Origin: Variovorax paradoxus
Lineage (GTDB): Bacteria > Pseudomonadota > Gammaproteobacteria > Burkholderiales > Burkholderiaceae_C
Assembly (NCBI GenBank): GCA_016806145.1
Contig: CP063166.1
Span: 4,898,001-4,962,000 of the forward strand
Reading direction: 5' to 3'
Length of the DNA: 64,000 bases
Position numbers and translations under genes: made by a program. Under the pieces are notes generated by a model. That model did not search any database. It was given only the letters and a program-made list of their open reading frames with translations, and was not told the DNA's origin. Of this stretch, positions 51,201 to 59,217 are shown piece after piece. The first letter of the stretch is position 1; every line of letters starts with the position of its first letter.

Positions 51201-52862
51201 GCCCATGTGCGGATGCTGCGCGCCCTGCCCCGGAAAGAGGAAGGCGACCTGGGGTGCCTCGGCGGGGCACGCATCGGCCCAGCCGTGCGCCGCATCGGGC
51301 GTCTCGAGCTGGCGCACGGCCTGCGCCGCGCTCGATGCCAGCACCGCGCGCCGATGCGCGAAATGTCTGCGGCCAGTCTGCAGCGTGTAGGCGACGTCCG
51401 CGAGCGGCTGCTCGCCGTGGTCCGCGATGTGGCGCGCCAGCCTCGCCTGAGCCGCCTGCGCCGCGTCGGCGCTGCGCGCCGACACCGGCAGCACCTGCCA
51501 GGCGCTCGCCGCGCCGGACGAGGCCGCGACGGGCGCCTCCTCCAGCACCACGTGCGCATTGGTCCCGCCCATGCCGAAGGAGCTCACGCCCGCGCGGCGC
51601 GGCGTGGCGCCGGCGGGCCAGTCGCGGGCCTCGGTGTTGACGTAGAACGGACTGCCCGCGAAGTCGATCTGCGGATTCGGCCGCTCGTAGTGCAGGCTGG
51701 GCGGCAGCGTCCGGTGGCGCAGCGCGAGCACCGCCTTGATGAGGCCGGTCACGCCGGCCGCCGCGTCGAGATGGCCGATGTTGGTCTTCACCGAGCCGAT
51801 GGCGCAGTAGCCGGTGCGCGCGGTGCCGCCGCGGAAGGCCTGCGTGAGCGCGGCGATCTCGATCGGATCGCCCATCGGCGTCGCGGTGCCGTGCGCCTCC
51901 ACGTAGCCGATGCTGTCGGGATCGACGTCGGCGATCATCTGCGCGGCGAGGATGGCCTGTGCCTGCCCTTCCACGCTGGGCGCGGTGTAGCCGACCTTGC
52001 CCGAACCGTCGTTGTTGATGGCCGAGCCCTTGATGACGGCATGGATGGTGTCGCCGTCGGCCACCGCGTCGGCCAGCCGCTTCATCGCCACGATGCCCAC
52101 GCCGCTGCCGCTGATGGTGCCGGCCGCGCGCGCGTCGAAGGCACGGCAGTGGCCGTCGGGCGAGGCGATGGAGCCGGCCTGGTATCGGTAGCCCAGCCCC
52201 TGCCCCAGGTTCAGCGACACGCCGCCGGCCAGCGCCATGTCGGCCTCGTGGTTCAGCAGCGCCTGGCAGGCCATGTGCACCGCCACCAGCGACGTCGAGC
52301 AGGCGGTCTGCACCGTGACGGCGGGGCCCTGCAGGTCGAGCTCGTAGGCCACGCGGGTGCACAGCGCGTCCTTCTCGTTGCCGTTGAGCAGCGTCTGCAG
52401 CGAGGCCTCTTCGCCCTTGCCGCCCAGCACCCCGGCCGGCAGCAGGTTGCGCCAGGCGTACTGGTTGGTGCTCGCGCCGCCGTAGATGCCGATGCGCCTG
52501 GGCTGCCGCTCGCCAAAGTAGCCGGCATGTTCGAGCGCCTCGACCGCGGTCTCGAGGAAGAAGCGCTGCTGCGGATCGAGGTACTCGGCTTCGCGCGCCG
52601 AATAGCCGAAGAAGCCCGCGTCGAAGCGGTCCATGCCGTCGAGCACGACGCCGGCCTTCACGTAGTCGGGATCGGACAGCGCTTCGGGCGGCACGCCGCG
52701 CGCGCGCAGTTCATCGTCGGAGAAGAAGCTCACCGACTCGACCCCCTCGCGGATGTTGCGCCAGAAGGCGTCGATGTTCGGCGCGCCCGGATAGCGCCCG
52801 GCCAGGCCGACGATGGCGATATCGATCTCGCCGATCGCGCCGGTTTCGATGGCATCGCTCAT
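48246..52862 (-). CDS. Type I PKS module, KS-AT-KR-ACP
   Basis: This 1538-residue protein extends the peptidyl chain by one ketide. The ketosynthase (about 52830-51550) has TACSTSL, EAHGT and NIGHLD, the complete Cys-His-His triad. The acyltransferase (51260-50370) has GHSVGE and the HAFH motif typical of malonyl-CoA selection. The ketoreductase (about 49400-48700) has GGLGGIG and the YxxxN motif, so a beta-hydroxy group is expected. The carrier (near 48430) has ELGGDSL. No dehydratase or enoylreductase is seen. It lies between the serine and glycine NRPS modules, so a beta-hydroxy ketide unit is placed inside the peptide. The ATG at 52862 shares one base with the preceding stop (TGATG). Confidence 0.93.
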   Translation of the reverse strand: MSDAIETGAIGEIDIAIVGLAGRYPGAPNIDAFWRNIREGVESVSFFSDDELRARGVPPEALSDPDYVKAGVVLDGMDRFDAGFFGYSAREAEYLDPQQRFFLETAVEALEHAGYFGERQPRRIGIYGGASTNQYAWRNLLPAGVLGGKGEEASLQTLLNGNEKDALCTRVAYELDLQGPAVTVQTACSTSLVAVHMACQALLNHEADMALAGGVSLNLGQGLGYRYQAGSIASPDGHCRAFDARAAGTISGSGVGIVAMKRLADAVADGDTIHAVIKGSAINNDGSGKVGYTAPSVEGQAQAILAAQMIADVDPDSIGYVEAHGTATPMGDPIEIAALTQAFRGGTARTGYCAIGSVKTNIGHLDAAAGVTGLIKAVLALRHRTLPPSLHYERPNPQIDFAGSPFYVNTEARDWPAGATPRRAGVSSFGMGGTNAHVVLEEAPVAASSGAASAWQVLPVSARSADAAQAAQARLARHIADHGEQPLADVAYTLQTGRRHFAHRRAVLASSAAQAVRQLETPDAAHGWADACPAEAPQVAFLFPGQGAQHPHMGRRLYESEPLFREVVDRCCGLLQPLLGIDLRQSLFPAEADEAAAQQRLSQTAITQPALFVVEYAMARLWMHRGVQPALMLGHSVGEYVAACIAGVFALEDALALIAARGRLMQALPRGEMIAVAMSESELQPWLSQDVSLAAVNDEKLCVLSGTPAAIDAVEQALAAHGTVARRLHVSHAFHSSMVEPALPAFQAQVERTRRSAPSIPFVSNVTGRPITDAEAMSAQYWVRHLRGTVRFAQGLGEVLDMPGRVALLEAGPGEVLVSLARRHARAASAACIVASQPRPQQWREGDAQCARALAQLWVAGVPVDWQACHAGTGRRRVPLPTYPFESRSYWIEPGKAAVAGAPARGGPARRELADWFQAPAWRRAAPLPSRPAPQAAEVEAGYCLVLGDAGDFRAALLAALAASSLPIVVAESAQAFEAVDARHYRLRTDAREDLARLLGEAGAAHGPLRQVFHLWSLEEHDAHAALEPVLARGFHSMLALVQALYGEGVSGQGGRLRVTVVASQAEDVTGLESLNPAKSMLQGPCKVLPQEFPDIDCQLIDVVLPEGDGAALARLAGQVLAESRAAEPPALVAYRGPHRWQLAFEPAPGDAGASAQRLRKQGVYLITGGLGGIGLALAERLAREWQARLVLVGRSALPARHLWGELIADPSTAPVLRERLQKLTQLSQAGAELLVLQADVADAARMRAVVGEAVAKFGALHGVVHAAGLPGGGVMAQRERAAVEAVCAPKVQGTRALMAALEGHAPDFVLLCSSTAAALGAFGDADYCAANCYLDATARLALRASRFPVWSLNWDTWREVGMAAHREHAEGVGIPPAMGVLAFERVLAGAVLPQLFVSPLSVEEKRARLVSLDFDLEPDARAPARPMGSAHERPALATPFAPPGSELEADIARMWAEALGFSSIGVDDSLFELGGDSLTAIQLLGRVRKQFGVVLHPAALFNEPTVAALAALVELHVIEQIEQQGEGRAQGQAEGVA

Positions 52863-55800
52863 CAGTGCATTCCTCCCGCGGCTCTTCTTCGCCGCAACAT
52901 GGCCTCGCGCTGCCTGCGCGCACCGTCGCGCGCGAGCTGCATGGCGGGTTCTTCCGAATGGGCCGGGCTCAGCCGCTGCGCCTGCGACGCGACGGTGGAA
53001 TGCCGGAACAGATCGACCAGCGGCACCGCGAAACCCAGCCGCGACTGGATCTGCGACTGCACCTGCACCAGCAGCAGCGAATGGCCGCCGATGTCGAAGA
53101 AGTTGTCGTGGATGCCGAAGCCGTCCTGGCCCAGCACCTCGCTCCAGATGGCGCAGATCGCGCGCTCGATCTCGCGCGCGGGGGCCACGCGGGTGGCGGC
53201 ACCGGGAGCCTCGGGCAGGGGCAGGGCCTTGCGGTCGACCTTGCCGTTGGCATTCAGCGGCAGCGTCTCCAGCACCACGATCGCCCCCGGCACCATGTAC
53301 TCGGGCAGCACCTGCAGCAATCGCTGCTTCAGCGGCGCCGTCTCCAGCACCTGCGAAGGCGCGGGCGAGACATAGGCCACGAGCCGTGCCCCGCCGGTCG
53401 CCGGCTGCGCGACCACCACCGCCTCGCGCACGCCGGGCTGCGCCAGCAGTTGCGCCTCGATCTCCCCGAGCTCGATGCGCAGGCCCCGGATCTTCACCTG
53501 GTGGTCGATGCGCCCCAGGTACTCCAGTTCGCCGTCGTCGCGCCAGCGCACCAGGTCGCCGGTGCGATAGAGCCGCTCGCCCGTGTCGCCGAATGGATCG
53601 GCGACGAAGCGCTCCGACGAGAGCGCACTCCTGCCCAGATAGCCGCGCGCCAGCCCGATGCCGCCCAGGTACAGCTCGCCCGGCATTCCCGCCGCCGCGA
53701 GATTCAGTCCGTCGTCGAGCACATAGGTCTTCGTGCCCGCGATCGGGCGGCCGATGGCGACGTGGTTGCGGCCGTCCGCCCTGCAGCGCCAGTGCGTGAC
53801 GTCGATGGCCGCCTCGGTCGGGCCGTACAGGTTGTACAACTGCGCGCTCGGCAGGCGTTCGAACACCCTCGCCTGCACTTCCGCCGGCAGCGCCTCTCCG
53901 CTGCACACGATGCGCCGGAGGCTGGCGCACGCCTGCACGCCGTCGTGGGCCAGGAAGGCCTGCAGCATCGAGGGCACGAAATGGAGGGTGGTGACACCGT
54001 GCCGGCGGATCAGATCGACCAGCCTGGCCGGCTCGCGGTGATCACCCGGCCGGGCCACCACGAGGCGCGCGCCCTGCATCAGCGGCCAGAAGAACTCCCA
54101 GACCGAGACATCGAAGCTGAACGGGGTCTTCTGCAGCACCGTGTCGGCCTCGCCGAGCGCGTACGCATCCTGCATCCACGCGAGGCGGTTGTACAGCGAG
54201 CGGTGGCGATTGGCCGCGCCCTTGGGACGGCCGGTGGAGCCGGAGGTGTAGATGACGTAGGCCAGGTGCTCGCCGTGCAGCTCCACGCCGGGGTCGGTGT
54301 CCGGCCCGGCCTCCAGGTCCAGCAGGTCCAGTTCGATCGTCCGCACGCCCTCGCGCTCGGGCAGCGTCGCGCCGACGTGGCTCTGGGTCAGCAGCAGCGC
54401 GACGCCGCTGTCCTCGAGCATGTAGGCGATGCGGTCCCTCGGGTATTCGGGGTCGATGGGCACGTAGGCGCCGCCGGCCTTGAGGATGGCCAGCAGCCCC
54501 ACCACCATCTCGAAGCCGCGCTCCAGCGCGATGCCGACCGGTGTGTCGGGACGAACGCCCAGGCCGACCAGGCGATGGGCCAGGCGATTCGCGCGCGCGT
54601 CGAGCTGGGCATAGCTCCACGCGCTGTCGCCGAACACCACGGCCACCGCATCGGGTGCGCGGCGCGCCTGGCGAGCGATGAGGCGGTGCACCGGTTCGGC
54701 GTCGCCGCGGTGCGGCAGGTTCTCGCTCCAGCGCATGAGCCGCGCGCGCTCCTCGCCGCCCGTCAGCACCAGGTTCGCCAGCAGGCAGTCGGCATCGGAT
54801 GCCAGTGCCTGCAGCACGCGCAGGTAGCTGTCGACCAGCCGCTGCGCGGTGCGCGCCTCGAACAGGTCCGTGTTGTATTCGAGCCGGCCGCGCACGCCCT
54901 GCGCGCCGATGTAGAAATCCAGCGAGAGGTCGAACTTGGCGCCCGCGTCGTCGAACTCCTCCATCTCCGCGCGCACGCCTTCGAGATCGAGCCCCACCGC
55001 CTCGCCCGACATCTGCACGCCGAACATCACCTGGAACAACGGGCTGCGCGCAGGATCGCGTCGTTCCTTGCGGCTCGCGAGCAGCACCTCGAACGGAAGG
55101 TCGGCGTTGTCGAGCGCGGCCAACGCGTCGGAGCGGACCTGCCGGCAGACCGCGCGCAGGCTCTGCCGCGGCGAGAGCCGCGCGCGAAACACCTGCGTGG
55201 TCACGAAGAAGCCGAGCAGCTCGCTCACTTCCTCGCGATGCCGCCCGGCATTGGGCACGCCGATGGCGAAATCGCCCTGCCCGCTGTGTCGCGACAGCAG
55301 GACCTGCCATGCCGCCAGCAGCGCGACGAAAGGCGTGCACTTCTCGGCGCGGCAGAACTTCTGTACCGCGAGCGCCAGCGCCGGCGGCAGTTCGAAGCCC
55401 AGCGCCGTGCCCGCGAAGGTCTTCCGCGCGGCGCGCGTGCGGTCGGTCGGCAGGTCGAGCGCGGGAACTTCCGGGCCCAGGTGCCGGTTCCAGAGCTCGA
55501 GCTGCCCCGCCAGCGCCCCGCCCTGCACGCTCGCGCGCTGCCACACCGCATAGTCGGCGTACTGCACGGGCAGCGGCGGCAGCGCGACCGCGCCGCCAGC
55601 GCGCAACGCCAGCCTGTAGGCCTGGGCCAGGTCGCCGGCGAGGATCGGGTTCGACCAGGCATCGGACACGACGTGATGCAGGCACACGGCCAGCACGTGC
55701 CGGTCGTCGCCCAGCGTCACCAACTGGGCGACCAACGCGGGCGCGCTGCCCAGATCGAACACATGCGCGGCGGTGCGGCGCACGGCCTCGGCCAGCGCCT

Positions 55801-56116
55801 GCTGCCGCTCGTCGGCCGGCAGCGTCCCGAGGTCGAGGCGCTCCAGCGAGAACGGCGCGCGGGCGTGCACGCGCTGCATCGGCACGCCGTCCTGCTCGAA
55901 GAAGCTGGTGCGCAGGATGGCGTGGCGCGCGATCACCGCGTGGAAAGCGCGCTCCAGCGCCTCGGCGTCGAGCGCGCCCTCGAGGCGGAACACCCGCGGC
56001 AGGTTGTAGGCCGTGAGACCGGGCTCGAGCTTCTGCAGGAAGCAGAGCTGCTCCTGCGCATAGGAGAGCCCGACGGCATCGCCATCGCGCACCGAGGGGA
56101 CGATGCCGATGCTCAT
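52862..56116 (-). CDS. Single-module NRPS, C-A(Ser)-T
   Basis: This 1084-residue protein has a condensation domain (56080-54750) with LHHVVSDAWS, in which the usual Gly of HHxxxDG is Ala while both His and the Asp are kept. The adenylation domain (54690-53230) has [11 protein letters not shown] and the pocket D-V-W-H-V-S-L-I-D, the classic serine pattern. The carrier is near 53100 (DIGGHSLL). The C-terminal tail is rich in Arg and Ala. It should add serine after the (hydroxy)aspartate loaded by the protein encoded upstream. The ATG at 56116 overlaps that gene's stop (ATGA). Confidence 0.9.
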   Translation of the reverse strand: MSIGIVPSVRDGDAVGLSYAQEQLCFLQKLEPGLTAYNLPRVFRLEGALDAEALERAFHAVIARHAILRTSFFEQDGVPMQRVHARAPFSLERLDLGTLPADERQQALAEAVRRTAAHVFDLGSAPALVAQLVTLGDDRHVLAVCLHHVVSDAWSNPILAGDLAQAYRLALRAGGAVALPPLPVQYADYAVWQRASVQGGALAGQLELWNRHLGPEVPALDLPTDRTRAARKTFAGTALGFELPPALALAVQKFCRAEKCTPFVALLAAWQVLLSRHSGQGDFAIGVPNAGRHREEVSELLGFFVTTQVFRARLSPRQSLRAVCRQVRSDALAALDNADLPFEVLLASRKERRDPARSPLFQVMFGVQMSGEAVGLDLEGVRAEMEEFDDAGAKFDLSLDFYIGAQGVRGRLEYNTDLFEARTAQRLVDSYLRVLQALASDADCLLANLVLTGGEERARLMRWSENLPHRGDAEPVHRLIARQARRAPDAVAVVFGDSAWSYAQLDARANRLAHRLVGLGVRPDTPVGIALERGFEMVVGLLAILKAGGAYVPIDPEYPRDRIAYMLEDSGVALLLTQSHVGATLPEREGVRTIELDLLDLEAGPDTDPGVELHGEHLAYVIYTSGSTGRPKGAANRHRSLYNRLAWMQDAYALGEADTVLQKTPFSFDVSVWEFFWPLMQGARLVVARPGDHREPARLVDLIRRHGVTTLHFVPSMLQAFLAHDGVQACASLRRIVCSGEALPAEVQARVFERLPSAQLYNLYGPTEAAIDVTHWRCRADGRNHVAIGRPIAGTKTYVLDDGLNLAAAGMPGELYLGGIGLARGYLGRSALSSERFVADPFGDTGERLYRTGDLVRWRDDGELEYLGRIDHQVKIRGLRIELGEIEAQLLAQPGVREAVVVAQPATGGARLVAYVSPAPSQVLETAPLKQRLLQVLPEYMVPGAIVVLETLPLNANGKVDRKALPLPEAPGAATRVAPAREIERAICAIWSEVLGQDGFGIHDNFFDIGGHSLLLVQVQSQIQSRLGFAVPLVDLFRHSTVASQAQRLSPAHSEEPAMQLARDGARRQREAMLRRRRAAGGMH

Positions 56117-59100
56117 GCGGCCTCGCCCACTTCGCTCGGCTCGGGTTGCCGTGCCGCTTGCGCCAGCCGCTCGAGCGCCTGCGCATCGCCGCTCGCTTCG
56201 CGCAGCGCCGCTGCCAGCGCCGCCGGCGTCGGATGGTCGAACACCAGGCCCGCCGCCACCTCCACCTGCAGCAGCTTGCGGATGCGCGCGACCAGCTTGA
56301 TGACCTGCAGCGAATGGCCGCCGAGTTCGAAGAAATCGTCCTCCACGCCGATCGGGTCGCTGCCGAGCAAGGTGGCCATGCCCTCGGCCAGCACGGCCTC
56401 GAGCGCATCGCGCGGCGCGACATGAACCTTGCGTTCGGCCGCGGCCGGTGCGAGCACGCTCAGCGCGAGACGGTCGATCTTTCCGTTCGGCAGGCGCGCG
56501 AAGGCCTCCAACGCGGTGAAGCTGGCCGGCACCATGTGCGCGGGCAGCAGCGCGGCCAGCCGCTCGCGCAGCGCATGGCCGTCGGCCGAGGCGCCATCGG
56601 CGACGAAGAATGCCGACAGCGCCGTCGCGCCCGCCGCATCGGGCGCGGCGAGCACCACGGCCTGCCGCACGCCGGGCTGTGCCAGCAGCACCGCCTCGAT
56701 CTCGGCCGGCTCCACGCGAAAGCCATGCACCTTGACCTGGTGGTCCGCGCGCCCCGCGAGGCACAGGCCGCCGTCGGCCAGCACATGGGCCAGGTCGCCG
56801 GTGCGGTAGAGGCGCTCGCCGGGCGCGAACGGGTCGGCGACGAAGGCATCGCCGGGCTCACGGTTCAGGTAGCCACGGCACAGCTGCGCGCCGCCGACAT
56901 AGACCTCGCCGAGTCCGCCCGCCGGCACCAGGGCCAGCGCGGCATCGAGCACGCGCACGCGGTTGTTCGCGAGCACCTGCGTCAGCGGCAACTGCGCGGG
57001 CAGCGGCGCGCCCGGCGTCACGGCATGGACCATCACGCCGACCGTGGTCTCGGTCGGCCCGTAGTGGTTGTAGATCGCGCACTGGGGTGCGAGCGCCGCG
57101 ATGCGCTCGACCAGCGCACGCGGCGCGGCCTCGCCGCCCAGCACCAGGGTGCGCGGCAGCCGCGGCGCTTCGCATTCGAGCAGCGCCTCGAGGTGCGAAG
57201 GCACGATCTTGAGCGCGTCGATCGCGTGCCGCTCCATGAAGTCGGCGAAGGCCCGCGCATCCTTCGCCTCCTGCCCGGACGCCACCACCAGGCAGGCGCC
57301 GTTGAAGAAGGCGCCGAACAGCGCGGTGTTGCCGAGGTCGGCCACGACCGAACTCGTGAGCGCCCAGCGGCGGCAGCCGTCGAGCTTCATCGCGGCCGAG
57401 GCGGCCGCCACGTAGTTCAGCAACTGGCCGTGCTCGATGGCCACGCCCTTGGGCGTGCCGGTGGAGCCCGAGGTGTAGAGCACATAGGCCAGGTCGTTCG
57501 GCGCGATGCGGTGCGCGGGGGCATGCGCGGGCAGGCCGTCGAGCGCGGGCAGCGCGCCCTCGAGCACCAGCGCGGGCCGGGCATCGGCGAGCACGGCCGC
57601 GCGCCGCGCCTCGGGCCAGCCCGGCTCCAGCGGCAGGTAGGCGGCGCCCGCGCGCCAGGCGGCGAACATGGCCAGCGGCAGGTCGACCGAACGCGGCAGG
57701 TTGAGCGCGACGATCGCGCCGGGCGTCACGCCCTGCGCCACGAGCCAGTGCGCCAGGCGGTTGATGCCTTCGTCGAACTCGCGATAGCCCAGGCACTGCG
57801 TCCCGGCCGCGAGCGCCGCGGCGTCGGGCGTCGTCCGGGCCCAGTGCGCGACGCGCTCGGCCACGGTCTGCGTGCCGACATCGAGCGGCGGCGTGTCGTG
57901 CGCGAGCAGCAGCGCGCGTTCGCGCGGCCCGACCAGCGGCAGCGTGCCGACCGGTGCAGCGGGCTGCGCGACGGCGGCCTCGAGCAGCGTGACGAACTGC
58001 AGCAGCAGACGGTCGAGCGCGGCAGGGCCGTGGCGCGCGGCATCGGCGTGCAGCGACAGCTGCGCGCCGTCAGTGCCCCATGCGGCCTGCAGCGCGAGTT
58101 CGAAGCCGGGCATCGGGCCCGGCAATCCGGTCAGGCGCCAGCGCACGGAGGAACCATGCTGCCGCGGTGCCTCGTGCGAGACGAAGCCGACCGCCGCCTG
58201 GGCCGCGATCGGCGGCGCATCGACCGGCCAGTACTCCTGCACCTCGACATGCGCGGCCAGGGCGGCGTCGAGCCGGCCGGTCCAGTGGGCGAAGGACTCG
58301 TCCTCCGCCACGTCGACCAGCACCGGCAGCACCTTGTCGAACAGGCCGACCGCCCCCTGCATCGGTGCGTAGTCGCGCCGGCAGTCGTGCTGCCAGCCGC
58401 CGACGAAGCGGCCCGCACCGTGGAGGCGCGCCATCAACAGCCACCAGGCGGCCTGCAGCAGGGTCTCGGGCTGCGTGCCGAGGGCCTCGGCAAGTGCCGT
58501 CACGCGCGTCGCCAACGCGGCGTCGATGGCGGCCTCGGCCACGATGCGACGTGCGGCATCGGCCGGGGCACCACCGCGTCCCGCCAGCAGGCGCGGCGGC
58601 GCGAGCGCCGCGGCCTCGGTCGCCAGCCGCTGCCAGTAGGCGCGGCCCTGGTCCGCGTCCTCGCCCTCGAGCAGGTCCTCGCGCCACTCGACGAAACGCG
58701 CGTGCTGGAAGATGTCCTCGGGGTCGAGCGCGCCCTCGCCGAGGCTCGCGGTGGCGATCTGGTCGAACAGGTTCTGCAGGCTCTCGCGGTCCGCCACCAG
58801 CGGGCTCAGCGACAGCGCCAGCGTGTGGCTCGCCGCGCCCGTGCGCAGCAGCGCGGCGCCGACGACTTCGCCGCGCTCGATCGCCAGCGGCTCGGCATTG
58901 AAGGCCTCGAGCCATGCGTCGAGCGCGCCATCGGCCGCGCCGCCGAGCTCGGCCGAACGCCACGTCAGCGGCGGCATCTCGTCGAAGTACTGCTGCCGCG
59001 GGCCGCGGTAGCCGGGCACCTGCCGGATCGCCGCGCACAGCGCGCCATGGGCGCGCAGCACGCTCTCGACGGCGATGCGCAGGGCCGCGGCATCGAGCGT

Positions 59101-59217
59101 GCCGTCGATGCCCATCGACAGCAGCAGGCGGGCCGCGCCCGCGGGCACGGCGCGCTGCTCGGCGCTCAGCGGGAAGGTGGTGTCGGGGGTGGGGGCGATG
59201 GTGCTCGTCACGCTCAT
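56113..59217 (-). CDS. NRPS module, interface (degenerate C) - A(Asp) - T
   Basis: This 1034-residue protein starts with about 420 residues that look like a condensation domain but lack HHxxxDG; the equivalent position reads SLSPLVADRES. This fits the interface domain described for siderophore modules that recruit an aspartyl beta-hydroxylase. The adenylation domain (57880-56430) has YTSGSTGTPKG and the pocket D-L-T-K-L-G-H-V-G, an aspartate pattern. The carrier is near 56310 (ELGGHSL). The condensation domain that joins Asp to the upstream chain is on the preceding protein, which also carries the TauD-type hydroxylase, so beta-hydroxyaspartate is the likely residue. The ATG at 59217 overlaps the previous stop (ATGA). 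Confidence 0.88.
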   Translation of the reverse strand: MSVTSTIAPTPDTTFPLSAEQRAVPAGAARLLLSMGIDGTLDAAALRIAVESVLRAHGALCAAIRQVPGYRGPRQQYFDEMPPLTWRSAELGGAADGALDAWLEAFNAEPLAIERGEVVGAALLRTGAASHTLALSLSPLVADRESLQNLFDQIATASLGEGALDPEDIFQHARFVEWREDLLEGEDADQGRAYWQRLATEAAALAPPRLLAGRGGAPADAARRIVAEAAIDAALATRVTALAEALGTQPETLLQAAWWLLMARLHGAGRFVGGWQHDCRRDYAPMQGAVGLFDKVLPVLVDVAEDESFAHWTGRLDAALAAHVEVQEYWPVDAPPIAAQAAVGFVSHEAPRQHGSSVRWRLTGLPGPMPGFELALQAAWGTDGAQLSLHADAARHGPAALDRLLLQFVTLLEAAVAQPAAPVGTLPLVGPRERALLLAHDTPPLDVGTQTVAERVAHWARTTPDAAALAAGTQCLGYREFDEGINRLAHWLVAQGVTPGAIVALNLPRSVDLPLAMFAAWRAGAAYLPLEPGWPEARRAAVLADARPALVLEGALPALDGLPAHAPAHRIAPNDLAYVLYTSGSTGTPKGVAIEHGQLLNYVAAASAAMKLDGCRRWALTSSVVADLGNTALFGAFFNGACLVVASGQEAKDARAFADFMERHAIDALKIVPSHLEALLECEAPRLPRTLVLGGEAAPRALVERIAALAPQCAIYNHYGPTETTVGVMVHAVTPGAPLPAQLPLTQVLANNRVRVLDAALALVPAGGLGEVYVGGAQLCRGYLNREPGDAFVADPFAPGERLYRTGDLAHVLADGGLCLAGRADHQVKVHGFRVEPAEIEAVLLAQPGVRQAVVLAAPDAAGATALSAFFVADGASADGHALRERLAALLPAHMVPASFTALEAFARLPNGKIDRLALSVLAPAAAERKVHVAPRDALEAVLAEGMATLLGSDPIGVEDDFFELGGHSLQVIKLVARIRKLLQVEVAAGLVFDHPTPAALAAALREASGDAQALERLAQAARQPEPSEVGEAA

